64,000 nt of DNA from assembly GCF_002646595.1 (NCBI RefSeq), contig NZ_PDUD01000001.1, positions 372,001-436,000 of the forward strand. Reading direction: 5' to 3'. The notes beneath the pieces were generated by a model that saw only the letters and a program-made list of their open reading frames with translations, was not told the DNA's origin and ran no database searches. The stretch comes from Flavilitoribacter nigricans DSM 23189 = NBRC 102662. Its GTDB lineage: Bacteria > Bacteroidota > Bacteroidia > Chitinophagales > Saprospiraceae. The translations under genes were made by a program, and so were the position numbers. Positions 1-8,850 of this stretch are shown one piece after another; position 1 is the stretch's first letter, and the number at the start of each line of letters is the position of its first letter.

Positions 1-456
1 CTCGATAGTTTCCGAAACGATGTAGGGAATTACTTCCGGTTTTACCTGACGAACGATATGCTCCCGGTCAAACGAGCCGAGTTGCTCGTACCAGTACGGC
101 AGATCCGGGAATTCCGAATTCACCTCGGGAGATAACCAGTAAAAGGGTAATTTCTCTCCGGAATTAACGGCGGCATTTTCAAACCGAAAGCGTTGGGTAT
201 CCGGATAGTTCTCCCGGAGTTTTTTGAAAAAGAAAGGAATCGGTTCGACGAACAGGGCCCGCCATTGCCGGTTTTTGGCCAAAAGCGGATAGAATGGGTC
301 TCCCGTCTTGCCGTCGTTCGAACCGATCTGCACCAGCCAGGCATCCTGTTTTCCCAGCAGTCGATCTATCCAGTACGGCGGTAAACTCTGGTCTTTCAAA
401 AAGGGCTTTTTCAACAACTTTCGCTTCGCCCGTGCCAGTAGCTTTCTTAGCTTCAT
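1..456 (-). CDS. FkbM-family methyltransferase, partial (N-terminal 152 residues)
   Basis: Open reading frame running off the left edge; only the N-terminal part is present. It starts at an ATG that overlaps the stop of the upstream sulfotransferase (ATGA). After a basic N-terminus (about residues 1-20) comes a SAM-binding motif I, VQIGSNDGK (42-50), and an acidic strand end FVEP (69-72), the pattern of FkbM-type class I methyltransferases that O-methylate sugars. The ATGA coupling makes it the last visible gene of the polysaccharide operon. Likely role (inference): methylation of a sugar in the exported glycan. The acceptor cannot be told from sequence. Confidence 0.8.
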   Translation of the reverse strand, partial: MKLRKLLARAKRKLLKKPFLKDQSLPPYWIDRLLGKQDAWLVQIGSNDGKTGDPFYPLLAKNRQWRALFVEPIPFFFKKLRENYPDTQRFRFENAAVNSGEKLPFYWLSPEVNSEFPDLPYWYEQLGSFDREHIVRQVKPEVIPYIVSETIE

Positions 457-1184
457 TTTCGGTAGTTGTTTTCAGTCCGCCATGCTTCGTAAAGTGCCAG
501 GTCGAACCGGTTGTAACGGGCGATCAGTTCCATTTCGTCCGGGCTGGGCTCCGGGTATTTAGACTTTCGATCGTGCAATACCTCCTCGTAGGGAATATGA
601 TGGTCCCGCAAAAAGAGCTGTACACTATTGGAGAAATCCTCAAAAGGAATGACATAAGTGAAATCCGCAAGATTTTTCCGGGCAATCGCTAAGGTACTCT
701 CATCCGGTTCGGGATCGATCGATCCCGAAAAATACCGGCAATACAGATTGCGCACTGCCCAATTCTTTTTCAGAAAGGTTTCCAGTCCCCTATTGGCGTA
801 TTTCTGATAGGGAAATCCGGGGTATTCGCGCAGCACCATCTGATAATGCGACCACACCCGGGAAACCGGTTCCCGCATGATCGTCAGGTAGCGGTACGCT
901 CCGGGCGGGCAGTGCATGGAGACCGGCCGGTGGATATGCAGATTGACAAAGGTATCGCCCGGATCTTTTTCCAGCATATTGGCCAGGGTAGTCCCTCCCG
1001 TTTTGGGAATATGAATAAAACTGATCTGATCCCGGGCAAAGGTGTAATCGGGATTATCAAATCCGTTCATCCGGTGCCGGTACCGGATATGTTTGTCGGT
1101 ATCCAATACCTTGTCGAGTAGCTGATAGTAATCCAGCAGCAACGCTTTCTTGATCCGGCCAAGGCGTACGTGCAGTGCCGTCAA
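453..1184 (-). CDS. Sulfotransferase (Sulfotransfer_2-like), 243 aa
   Basis: Predicted cytoplasmic PAPS-dependent carbohydrate sulfotransferase. The 5'-phosphosulfate-binding loop is HIPKTGGTT (58-66) and the 3'-phosphate-binding segment is the TIMREPVSRVWSHY stretch (101-114); both are hallmarks of the bacterial/heparan-type sulfotransferase family. Its start overlaps the upstream FkbM stop (ATGA), and its own stop overlaps the next FkbM start, so the three genes are translationally coupled. With the second sulfotransferase in this operon it implies a sulfated surface glycan. The family is well supported by both motifs; the acceptor sugar is unknown. Confidence 0.88.
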   Translation of the reverse strand: MTALHVRLGRIKKALLLDYYQLLDKVLDTDKHIRYRHRMNGFDNPDYTFARDQISFIHIPKTGGTTLANMLEKDPGDTFVNLHIHRPVSMHCPPGAYRYLTIMREPVSRVWSHYQMVLREYPGFPYQKYANRGLETFLKKNWAVRNLYCRYFSGSIDPEPDESTLAIARKNLADFTYVIPFEDFSNSVQLFLRDHHIPYEEVLHDRKSKYPEPSPDEMELIARYNRFDLALYEAWRTENNYRK

Positions 1185-2128
1185 ACTGAAGATTTTTTGT
1201 TCATTTTCCTTTTAGATACTGCCACCTGTTCCAAACCATTGTAATGGGCCGCCTTCATCACCAGGATACCATCCCAGCTAAAGGATTCCTCCAGGTCCAC
1301 ATCAGCAACTAGCTGAAAACCATACTTTTCAATTAGGATTTGCTTACAATTTGCATGAAGCTCCGCGGAATGGGTCGAAATGAATACAAACCCGACCCGC
1401 TGCTCTTTTAGCAATTGTTCGGCCCCCTGCAACATCTCCAGTTCGTAGCCCTGAATATCCGTGTGCAGGATATCGACAAAATCGATATTCTTCCGGCGGC
1501 AGATCTCATCTACGGTCGTCACGTTATTTTCGCTGTTGATCGCTTTGCCGATGCCGTAGTGAAGGAACTCTCCCTGCAAGCCATTCAGCCGAAAATTCTC
1601 CTTCCCGAAATACAGATTTTCGCGGTCGGGTTCGACCATGATGCAGCGTGCTTCGGGAAATTGCTGTAAAAACCACATGGAATAAAAGGCCCAGTAGGCC
1701 CCGAGTTCCAGAAAGGTATACGGCTTGCCGGCGGGAAGGGAATCCAACACCGCCCGAAAGGCTTTTTCTTCCTGGGGTTCGTGCACGCCCCGGTTTTGCA
1801 TCAGCATATCCAGCATGGGATAGCTGTAATAACTGAACGGATCGATGCGCAGTCCGTTGTGCATGACCAGCTGCCCGTCGATCACTTTCCCGGCTTCCGG
1901 CACCCGGGGAATGTCTGCGTTATCCGGGCATTCAACCACCAGCTCGATCCGTGGCCGCCAGTACTGCTGGCGCTCTTCCGATAGCTGATCCAGCAGCGGC
2001 CGGCTATTGCCTAAAAGATCGGACAGCGCTTCTTTGCGCTGGTTCACCCGTCGCTGGAAATACCAGTTGAATACGGGCGCGGGAACGATCTTCTTTTTGA
2101 GTAATTTTCTAATCTTCCGCTTGAACAT
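1181..2128 (-). CDS. FkbM-family methyltransferase, 315 aa
   Basis: Full-length SAM-dependent methyltransferase. Motif I is FLELGAYWA (139-147), the strand-2 acid is in VEPD (165-168), and the FkbM signature DIQGYELE lies at 224-231, followed by the usual helix. The basic N-terminus (KRKIRKLLKKK) and about 130 extra N-terminal residues precede the catalytic fold. It overlaps the upstream ligase gene by 20 bp and ends in an ATGA overlap with the sulfotransferase. Role inferred from context: O-methylation of a capsule or O-antigen sugar, beside the partial FkbM gene at the left edge. The two FkbM copies are clearly divergent, so different positions or sugars are likely. Confidence 0.88.
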   Translation of the reverse strand: MFKRKIRKLLKKKIVPAPVFNWYFQRRVNQRKEALSDLLGNSRPLLDQLSEERQQYWRPRIELVVECPDNADIPRVPEAGKVIDGQLVMHNGLRIDPFSYYSYPMLDMLMQNRGVHEPQEEKAFRAVLDSLPAGKPYTFLELGAYWAFYSMWFLQQFPEARCIMVEPDRENLYFGKENFRLNGLQGEFLHYGIGKAINSENNVTTVDEICRRKNIDFVDILHTDIQGYELEMLQGAEQLLKEQRVGFVFISTHSAELHANCKQILIEKYGFQLVADVDLEESFSWDGILVMKAAHYNGLEQVAVSKRKMNKKSSV

Positions 2129-3374
2129 CGGGTATACTGGTTTTGGTGGCCACCATCAACAGGAACCAGAAGAGCTGGTTCTGAAAGTTTTCAGCGGCCA
2201 TGCCGAACAGGATAATTACGGCCAGTAGAATGAAGCTGAATATCCTCAGTAAATGGCCGGTTTCCGTAGCGTAGGGTCGGAATAATTCCTGCACCCGGCT
2301 GCGGACGGATTGGAATAGAAAGATCAAATACAGGAACAATCCGGGCATCCCGTATTCCGTCAGAATGGCCAGATAATCATTATGGGTGGAAAGGTGATAA
2401 CCGCGGTTCACCACTTCCAGGATCAATTTATTGGATTCCTGACTGAAGAAGCTGGAAAAATTGGCCTTGTACTGACCGATCCCCATACCGACGTATCCCG
2501 TTTCTTCCAGGGCCCGAATGGTACCCCGCCAGATCACGAAACGCACATCCTCTTCGTCGGAATCAAAAGATTCCATCACCCGGTTGACCAGCACGAGCGG
2601 GCCGCCCAGATCAAGGGCCTCGTTATTGCGGGGTATGAGCAACACCAACAGTGCAGAGCCGGCCACTATCAATCCGACCTTATTCCGAAATGAAATAAAA
2701 AAGAAAGCGATCGCTACGGCCAGGATCAGCAGGATCAGCCCGGTGCGGCTGCCGGTGATGATGAACACATAGAGCAGGAATAATAACAATCCACCGTATC
2801 CCAATCGTCTCAACAAGCTCCTCGCCCGGTCCATTTTCAACAGAAAAAAGGTCATGATCGCTACGAGCCCCAGCGCGGCATAATTGGGATTGTCCATAAA
2901 TCCGGCATCACGGGTACCCCGGCCCACCAGCACAAAATTGTAGAACATATAGGCCGAGTTCAGCACCAGCCCCAGGGCAAAACTGCGGAACACGAGGATC
3001 ATTTGCCGGTCGTCGAGGGCCAGGGTCTTAAAGATGAAAAAGGCCAGCAGGTACAGTCCGCTTTGAAAGAGATCGTTGAGAAAGTACCCCAGCGCAAAAG
3101 GTGCCGTCATCATTCGGAAAAAAGTGAGCACCAGTCCGTAAGCAAAAATGGCGTACAGAAAAACATCCCGTTTGATGTCTTCCCGGATCTCGATGCCCTG
3201 CCGGAAAAATTTTACGATAAACACGCCAATGATGAATAAATTGACGATCCGGTAAGGTTTGAGAATGGTATCGATCCCCAGCCAGAATTCCAGGATGTAT
3301 TCAAACGGCAGCAGAAAACCGTAGAGGCAAAAAAGGCCGAAAAGCAGTTGGTGGATGTCTATTTTAAGCTGCAA
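2109..3374 (-). CDS. O-antigen ligase/polymerase (Wzy/WaaL-like) membrane protein, 421 aa
   Basis: Polytopic inner-membrane protein with roughly ten to eleven hydrophobic segments and a larger hydrophilic loop (about residues 250-340) between late helices, the layout of Wzy_C/O-antigen-ligase proteins. That loop contains conserved-looking polar pieces such as GYVGMGIGQYK and STHNDYLAIL; the latter, with its H-N-D-Y core, is typical of O-antigen ligase-type proteins. Known roles are polymerising lipid-linked repeat units or ligating polymer to an acceptor. The operon also has OPX and co-polymerase genes, so Wzy-type polymerisation is the better guess. No Wzx flippase is visible in the window. 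Confidence 0.82.
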   Translation of the reverse strand: MQLKIDIHQLLFGLFCLYGFLLPFEYILEFWLGIDTILKPYRIVNLFIIGVFIVKFFRQGIEIREDIKRDVFLYAIFAYGLVLTFFRMMTAPFALGYFLNDLFQSGLYLLAFFIFKTLALDDRQMILVFRSFALGLVLNSAYMFYNFVLVGRGTRDAGFMDNPNYAALGLVAIMTFFLLKMDRARSLLRRLGYGGLLLFLLYVFIITGSRTGLILLILAVAIAFFFISFRNKVGLIVAGSALLVLLIPRNNEALDLGGPLVLVNRVMESFDSDEEDVRFVIWRGTIRALEETGYVGMGIGQYKANFSSFFSQESNKLILEVVNRGYHLSTHNDYLAILTEYGMPGLFLYLIFLFQSVRSRVQELFRPYATETGHLLRIFSFILLAVIILFGMAAENFQNQLFWFLLMVATKTSIPDVQAED

Positions 3375-3392
3375 GGCTTGTTCCGCTATTGA

Positions 3393-4304
3393 TCAGACGG
3401 TGGTGTAGTATTCCCGGTAGTCCGAAGTCATAGATTCAATTTTGGCGATCTCTCCGGGTTGTAATCGTTCGAGCCAGTCCTTCCGTTCCACGATCCGGGT
3501 ATCCTGCCCCAGCCGCATCCGGTAATTGCCCATGATGTGCTGTTCGTAATCCCGAAAATTCAGGGAAAAACCGCCGGGGTCCATACCCACAAATTTAAGC
3601 AGTTGCCGAATCTCTCCCTTGGGGTCCCGACAGAGCGCTTCGTAGGTTAGCGTGGTGTATTTAATCCCCAGGCGGTCGAGGACAAATTGATTCTTTTGCA
3701 TTTGTTGCTTCCAGCGCCGGGTAGCTTCCTCTACCGACCAGGAATTGTATTTCAGTGAGGAGGCGACCTGTGCCCGCGGATCCCGCGTCAGCCAGATGAT
3801 ATGCAGATCAAAATCGTCGATCTGCGACAGGTATAGTACCTGCTCGATGCTTTTGGAGGAATCCAGAAAGATCCGGCTGTTGTCCATTTCCAGAATGACC
3901 TCCACCAGCCTGCGGTTGAAAGTGTTCCAGTTTCGTCGCCTGCCGGCAAAAAGGTGATCCGACAACGGCCATCCGTCGAGAATGGCCCGCTGCAGGATCT
4001 CCTGCCCCAGCTTCTCCAGGTATTTATTCCCGTACAGCTGAAATTCCGTTTCGTTGACACCCAGTGCCCGCTCATCGATCCGGGCCAGCACCTTCTCCCT
4101 GACCGCAGTCCAGTAAACGCAATCCTGAAAAAGCGCACCGCAGGAACATTGTAGTCCCGTCTGCCCTTTCGGTCGAATGGATTTCACAAAAAACTTACGA
4201 CGCTCTCCGATGGTAGAGATCTCCGGATGGGTCGCCAGCAAAAAACTGAGCAGTGTGGAACCGGAGTAGCGCTGGGAGAGGATATAGATGTATTTAACCG
4301 GCAA
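3393..4304 (-). CDS. Sulfotransferase with cysteine motif, 303 aa
   Basis: PAPS-dependent sulfotransferase of the Sulfotransfer_1/3 type. The N-terminal loop QRYSGSTLL (11-19) is the 5'-phosphosulfate site, and LTRDPRAQVASS (172-183) is the 3'-phosphate site. A short cysteine cluster (C53, C55, C62 in the CSCG...DC segment) is often seen in this subfamily and may bind metal. It is unlike the other sulfotransferase at 453-1184, so two different sulfation steps are likely. It lies 18 bp before the ligase gene and 3 bp after the GT-B-like gene, in the same operon. Confidence 0.87.
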   Translation of the reverse strand: MPVKYIYILSQRYSGSTLLSFLLATHPEISTIGERRKFFVKSIRPKGQTGLQCSCGALFQDCVYWTAVREKVLARIDERALGVNETEFQLYGNKYLEKLGQEILQRAILDGWPLSDHLFAGRRRNWNTFNRRLVEVILEMDNSRIFLDSSKSIEQVLYLSQIDDFDLHIIWLTRDPRAQVASSLKYNSWSVEEATRRWKQQMQKNQFVLDRLGIKYTTLTYEALCRDPKGEIRQLLKFVGMDPGGFSLNFRDYEQHIMGNYRMRLGQDTRIVERKDWLERLQPGEIAKIESMTSDYREYYTTV

Positions 4305-4307
4305 GAT

Positions 4308-5729
4308 CTAAGCGGTTTGGTAGTTTTTATTCAAAATGGCCCGGACCACGCGCAGGACCCGCTGGGTAGACTGGCCGTCGTCCGTAAAACACTCTTCGGT
4401 CAGTGCATGCCGCCGGATCGCCAGATCGTGATCCGGATCTTGCAGGTAGCCCGTAATTGCTTCGTCCAGTTCGGCGGTGGAACGTACCACCCGGGCGCCG
4501 CCCAGGGCGACAAACTTGCGCAGATGGGTGTAATCGACCAGGCGGCGGGCGGACCGCCAGTAATTGACCCGAAACCCTGCATCAAATGACGTGAGGATCA
4601 CCGGCTTATTGAGCATCAGGGCATCGATGGACACCGTGGAGCCCGAATTCAGGCAAACCCGGCAACCGGCCAGCAGATTGGATAAACGGTCCATATCCTG
4701 TTGCTGCATGCTCCACCGCAACCGGCTTTTATTCAGCCGGGGGAAATCCACCGCAATTCGATCACTCGCCAGGGCCTGCAGCCGACCGATCCAGGTGGGA
4801 TCAGCCATAAAACCCTGCACATTCTGTGGGTGTGGCCGTACGATCAGTTGCAGCTCCTCACCAAACGCACCCTTTTCGATCCTTTCACTTAAGCCTTCGA
4901 TGATATCGATCTCCCGGGGTGCAAACCGCGGGGAGCTCATGGCAAAGAACAGGTATGGTTTTCCGGGATCCAGTCCCAGATCCCGCAGGAGATGGTCGTA
5001 ATCCGGTTGTTCTCGCACCGCAACGTGCTGATCAAAATGCGGCACGCCGCAGATGTGGATGCGCTCCGGAGGAATATCGTAATGCTCCAGGAATTCATCC
5101 CGCATGATGTTCCCCCAGGCGATGTAGTGATCGGCCATCATGGGGAATTTTCCTTTCGAGGTGATATTGTCCCAGCTCAGGAGATGCAATAGGGTACGAA
5201 TACCAGCCGCTCTGGCCGCGTAGAGAATCTTCGCTTCCAGGAAATTCACCGGGTAGGTAGCGACTACCAGTTCGGGATCGATCCGGGTCAGCAATTCGGA
5301 GGTCCGTCTCGACTTCAGATAGCGATGTTCGTTGCGGATAAAGCGCTCGCGAATGGATGGGAAATACGGGATAAGTTTGTGAATGGCGTAGTAGTAAAAG
5401 GCCCGCACCCGCCGCCAGGGATGGATGGACGGACTGTAAAATATCTCGTAGATGTGTTTCTCCCACAGCGCCGGATTTTTTCGGATATCTTCCAGAAAAT
5501 ATTTCCTTTTGAACAGATAGTCATCCCCCCAGAGTCCGATCTTTTCGTCATTGCCGTAGATCTCAACATTTTCCGCTTCCCGAAACAGGGCCAGGTTTTC
5601 ATCCTCCGGATCGGGAGTGATGATGGCTACGCGTTTTCCGCCCTGGGCCAGTTGCCGGATCAAACCGGTCTGCAGCAGCATTCTGGCCGCAAAGCCGTGC
5701 GAAATGACGTAACAAATATCGGTTTTCAT
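4308..5729 (-). CDS. GT-B-like / CDP-glycerol glycerophosphotransferase-like protein, 473 aa
   Basis: I do not recognise a named family with certainty. The fold looks like GT-B: an N-terminal strand and helix start (residues 1-40, CYVISHGFAARMLLQ), a linker, then a C-terminal nucleotide-binding half with ICGVPHFDQH, VRPHPQN and LNSGSTVSIDALMLNKP. Such motifs occur in CDP-glycerol glycerophosphotransferases, UDP-GlcNAc 2-epimerase-like proteins and some sialyl- or polysialyl-type transferases. It directly follows neuA with an ATGA overlap, so a role in transferring the CMP-activated nonulosonic acid is a reasonable hypothesis, not a demonstrated one. No membrane segment or signal peptide is seen. 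Confidence 0.6.
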   Translation of the reverse strand: MKTDICYVISHGFAARMLLQTGLIRQLAQGGKRVAIITPDPEDENLALFREAENVEIYGNDEKIGLWGDDYLFKRKYFLEDIRKNPALWEKHIYEIFYSPSIHPWRRVRAFYYYAIHKLIPYFPSIRERFIRNEHRYLKSRRTSELLTRIDPELVVATYPVNFLEAKILYAARAAGIRTLLHLLSWDNITSKGKFPMMADHYIAWGNIMRDEFLEHYDIPPERIHICGVPHFDQHVAVREQPDYDHLLRDLGLDPGKPYLFFAMSSPRFAPREIDIIEGLSERIEKGAFGEELQLIVRPHPQNVQGFMADPTWIGRLQALASDRIAVDFPRLNKSRLRWSMQQQDMDRLSNLLAGCRVCLNSGSTVSIDALMLNKPVILTSFDAGFRVNYWRSARRLVDYTHLRKFVALGGARVVRSTAELDEAITGYLQDPDHDLAIRRHALTEECFTDDGQSTQRVLRVVRAILNKNYQTA

Positions 5730-6424
5730 GCGATGCGTTGATTGATTAGTCGTTCGGCATTAGCCCAGTCGGCCGGCGTATCGATATTGATCTCCGGCGA
5801 CTGTTCCAATACGCAGTAGGTGATCTTTTTTCCGTAAAGCGTCCGCTCGTCCCGCAGAATGGCCCAGCGGGTCAGATAAATCGCTCCGTCCCGATAATAG
5901 GCCGGGGGTAATTCCTGGCGGCGGGGAATGATCTGCTCCTCTCCGGTCGCCAGTCGGAGATAGCCGTCGCCCTCCGGCTCAAAGATCCAGTGGGGATTGT
6001 ATTGGTGCGGTACCGGGCGGACCGAGATCAGGCAATCCGCCTCGCGGTCTTTAAATTGCCGGATCGCCAGATCAATATCTTCGGCCGTCCGGAACGGAGT
6101 AGTCGGTTGCAGCAGACAGATCGCATCAAACGTTTTTCCCCGGCTTTCGTAAAATTGCAAGGCGTGTACTACGGTATCGATTGTCGGCGCACTGTCCGCA
6201 GCCAGTTCAGCCGGACGCAGAAAAGGTACTTCCGCGCCGGTGCGACGACTGACCGCAGCGATCTCCGCGTCTTCGGTAGAAACGATCACCGTATCGAGCA
6301 AACTACTTTGCAGCGCGGCTTCGATTGTGTAGCAAACGAGCGGTTTACCGGCCAACGCCTTCAAGTTTTTGCGGGGAATCCCTTTGGAGCCGCCCCGGGC
6401 AGGTATCAATCCCAGTACTTTCAC
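5726..6424 (-). CDS. neuA: Acylneuraminate cytidylyltransferase (CMP-sialate/legionaminate synthetase), 232 aa
   Basis: Activates a nonulosonic acid with CTP to give the CMP-sugar used by transferases. The N-terminal nucleotide-binding signature IPARGGSKGIPRKN (7-20) is complete, followed by the expected DTVIVSTEDAEIA and LLQPTTPFR segments. Length (232 aa) is normal for the catalytic domain alone. It is coupled by ATGA overlaps to the SGNH gene upstream and the GT-B-like gene downstream. With neuB and neuC in the same operon the pathway UDP-HexNAc to CMP-nonulosonate is present. Sequence alone does not separate sialic from legionaminic or related acids. Confidence 0.92.
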   Translation of the reverse strand: MKVLGLIPARGGSKGIPRKNLKALAGKPLVCYTIEAALQSSLLDTVIVSTEDAEIAAVSRRTGAEVPFLRPAELAADSAPTIDTVVHALQFYESRGKTFDAICLLQPTTPFRTAEDIDLAIRQFKDREADCLISVRPVPHQYNPHWIFEPEGDGYLRLATGEEQIIPRRQELPPAYYRDGAIYLTRWAILRDERTLYGKKITYCVLEQSPEINIDTPADWANAERLINQRIA

Positions 6425-7401
6425 TGTATTTCGTTTTTCACATCCCGGGCGACCGCTTTGGAAAAAAGGCGGGCGCCGGCGAGATTCATATGATCGTCAT
6501 CGTAATAGTGTACTCCATCCCGCAGCACGGTCAATCTTTGCCGGTTGTAATCCCAATACGGCACTTCCAGGGATGCCGCGATCTGCCGGAAATGATCGGA
6601 TAGCTCCGGATAGTTGCCGATCTTCTCCACCGATATTTCCGGCATCGGAGCGACAGAAAAGACCAGGGGTATATTTTCGGAGCGGCAAAGCATCACGATC
6701 TTTTGCAGATAATCTTCACAGCGCGATGTGAAATCCGCGGTTCCGGTGGTAAAGCGATCAAACTGGTTATAGTTTTGCAGAATATTCAGAGCCAGGGTAT
6801 CGGTGAATCCTACAAAACCTTTTCCGCTGTAATCGCCTTTTTTCGGTGGCAGATAGGAGCGGCCGAGCAATTTCTTCAGTTTGGGTTCTGCATATTTTCG
6901 GTACACATAAGCGGGAAAGAGAGAGACTGCTACTTGATCGCGGCGCGAAAAACCCTCGCGAAAAAAGGCACTGCGAGCTGGGCCTTCCGCCATATAACTC
7001 CAGTTGGCCAGTCCGTTATTCAGTAATTCGTCACTGGTAAAGACCATAAAGTAAAGGTCCAGGATCACCAACGCCGGCCGGTGGCGATCCATCACTTCCC
7101 GCAGCAGATAGTAGCTGGTGATGGGCGACTGGGCCGAACTGCCCATATTGAAAACTGTGCGACCCAACTCAGCCTCCAGGGTGTAAGGCTCGTAGGAACG
7201 GTACGCATGGGAAGAGCCCAGGATCAATACTTCCACTGGGTCACTTTCTGCATAAAATTCCTGCCAACGCAAATTGGGATAGAACTGCTTGCCGGCAGCC
7301 ATATCAACGGACTCGTAGGTCTTCAAATACCGGCCCAGCAATAGATTCAGCCCGATGAGTAGCGCCGAATAGATGGATATTTTCAGTAGGAATTTTTTCA
7401 A
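6421..7401 (-). CDS. SGNH-hydrolase-like (DltD/AlgX-type) membrane-anchored protein, 326 aa
   Basis: Starts with an N-terminal hydrophobic anchor (about residues 5-24). The SGNH block I is LILGSSHAYRS (around residue 60), with a later GSSAQSP segment, and block V is the DDDHMNLAGARLF segment near the C-terminus holding the Asp-x-x-His pair. This is the layout of DltD/AlgX-like extracytoplasmic partners of MBOAT acyltransferases. It lies 3 bp downstream of the MBOAT gene in the same operon, which strongly suggests a two-protein system for O-acylation of the polymer outside the membrane. The acyl group (probably acetyl) is inferred. Confidence 0.8.
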   Translation of the reverse strand: MKKFLLKISIYSALLIGLNLLLGRYLKTYESVDMAAGKQFYPNLRWQEFYAESDPVEVLILGSSHAYRSYEPYTLEAELGRTVFNMGSSAQSPITSYYLLREVMDRHRPALVILDLYFMVFTSDELLNNGLANWSYMAEGPARSAFFREGFSRRDQVAVSLFPAYVYRKYAEPKLKKLLGRSYLPPKKGDYSGKGFVGFTDTLALNILQNYNQFDRFTTGTADFTSRCEDYLQKIVMLCRSENIPLVFSVAPMPEISVEKIGNYPELSDHFRQIAASLEVPYWDYNRQRLTVLRDGVHYYDDDHMNLAGARLFSKAVARDVKNEIQ

Positions 7402-7404
7402 GAT

Positions 7405-8850
7405 CTAAAATTGGAAATAGATGAACGGGGTTTCCTGCCGCGGAGCCAGCAATAGAATACACAGTGCCGTCACGAGATAAATGCCGGCTCGGGCCCAGGC
7501 GGGTACCCGATTTTCCGAAAACTCAAAAGCATGCCGGCGCCGACGCTGCAACCACTCCACACCAATGAAGATGGCAACTCCGGCAATCAGGATCAGATGT
7601 TTACGTAAAACGGCCAGGTTCAGCTCCGGATTTTCTACCATTTGGGCCAGGTAGTCCAGGGCGTGCTGTAAATTTTCCGCCCGGAAGAAAACCCAGCCAA
7701 TACAGACCAAAGCAAAGGTGAATAACATCCGCCCCAGGTCCGCCGCAGTTGGTAAAAAGCGATCCCGGGCTACGATATCCAGGTAACTGCGATTGTTGTT
7801 CAACAGTATAAGCGGCAGGAAAAAGCAGGCGTGCAGCGCTCCCCAGACAATAAAAGTCCAGTTGGCTCCGTGCCAGAAACCACTGACCAGAAAGACAATG
7901 AACACATTGCGGATCAGTATCCACCGGCTTTCCACCCGACTGCCGCCGAGCGGGATATACACGTAATCGCGAAACCAGGTGGATAGGGAAATATGCCAGC
8001 GCCGCCAGAATTCGGCGACATTACGGGAAAAATAGGGATAGGCAAAATTCCGCATCAGATCAAAACCAAACAAACGGGCAGTCCCAATAGCAATATCCGA
8101 ATAGCCGGAAAAATCGCCGTATATCTGAAAGGCAAACAGCACCGCCCCCAGAATCAGGGTCCCGGTCCCGGCCGTTTCGTAATTCGCAAAAATATCATTG
8201 ACGACCACCGCACAGGAATCGGCGATCACGATTTTCTTAAACAGTCCCCACAGGATCTGCCGCATACCATCCCGCGCCTGTTCGTAATTGAACGTCCGCT
8301 GTTGCTGAAACTGCGGCAACAAGCGGGTAGACCGCTCAATGGGACCGGCCACGAGTTGGGGAAAGAAACTCACATAAGCAAAAAACGCCAGCCAGTCGCG
8401 GGTCGGCTCCAGTTTGCCCCGGTAGACATCAATGGTGTAGCTTAGCGTCTGAAAAGTATAGAAACTGATACCGACGGGCAGGATGATATTTAAAGTATTG
8501 GGTTCAAGAGTGACACCGATGCGGTGAAAGGCCCCGATGAACTCTTCGACAAAGAAGTTGTAATATTTGAAAAATCCCAGTAGGCCCAGATTGATGGCCA
8601 GTGAAAGGTACAGCCATCTTTTCCGCACGGCCTGATCCCGGGTTTGTCCCATCCGTTTACCGATGCTAAAGTCAACCAGGGAGCTGAACACGATCAGGGA
8701 CAAAAAGCGCCAGTCCCACCAACCGTAAAAGAGGTAGCTGACCAGCAAAATGAAAAAATTCTGCACCCACAACGACCGGCTGGACAACAACCAGTACCCC
8801 CCGAATACCAGGGGCAGAAAGAGCGCAAAATCTATAGAGTTAAACAGCAT
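7405..8850 (-). CDS. MBOAT-family O-acyltransferase (AlgI/DltB-like), 481 aa
   Basis: Polytopic membrane acyltransferase that moves acyl groups across the membrane onto an exported glycan. The family core is clear: FWRRWHISLSTWFRDY, YIPLGGSR and SGFWHGANWTFIVWG, where the last holds the catalytic His. Length and the roughly eleven hydrophobic segments match AlgI. Its ATG overlaps the neuC stop (TAATG), and it is followed by the SGNH partner. In this operon it most likely O-acetylates the nonulosonate-containing polymer. Target inferred from context only. Confidence 0.93.
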   Translation of the reverse strand: MLFNSIDFALFLPLVFGGYWLLSSRSLWVQNFFILLVSYLFYGWWDWRFLSLIVFSSLVDFSIGKRMGQTRDQAVRKRWLYLSLAINLGLLGFFKYYNFFVEEFIGAFHRIGVTLEPNTLNIILPVGISFYTFQTLSYTIDVYRGKLEPTRDWLAFFAYVSFFPQLVAGPIERSTRLLPQFQQQRTFNYEQARDGMRQILWGLFKKIVIADSCAVVVNDIFANYETAGTGTLILGAVLFAFQIYGDFSGYSDIAIGTARLFGFDLMRNFAYPYFSRNVAEFWRRWHISLSTWFRDYVYIPLGGSRVESRWILIRNVFIVFLVSGFWHGANWTFIVWGALHACFFLPLILLNNNRSYLDIVARDRFLPTAADLGRMLFTFALVCIGWVFFRAENLQHALDYLAQMVENPELNLAVLRKHLILIAGVAIFIGVEWLQRRRRHAFEFSENRVPAWARAGIYLVTALCILLLAPRQETPFIYFQF

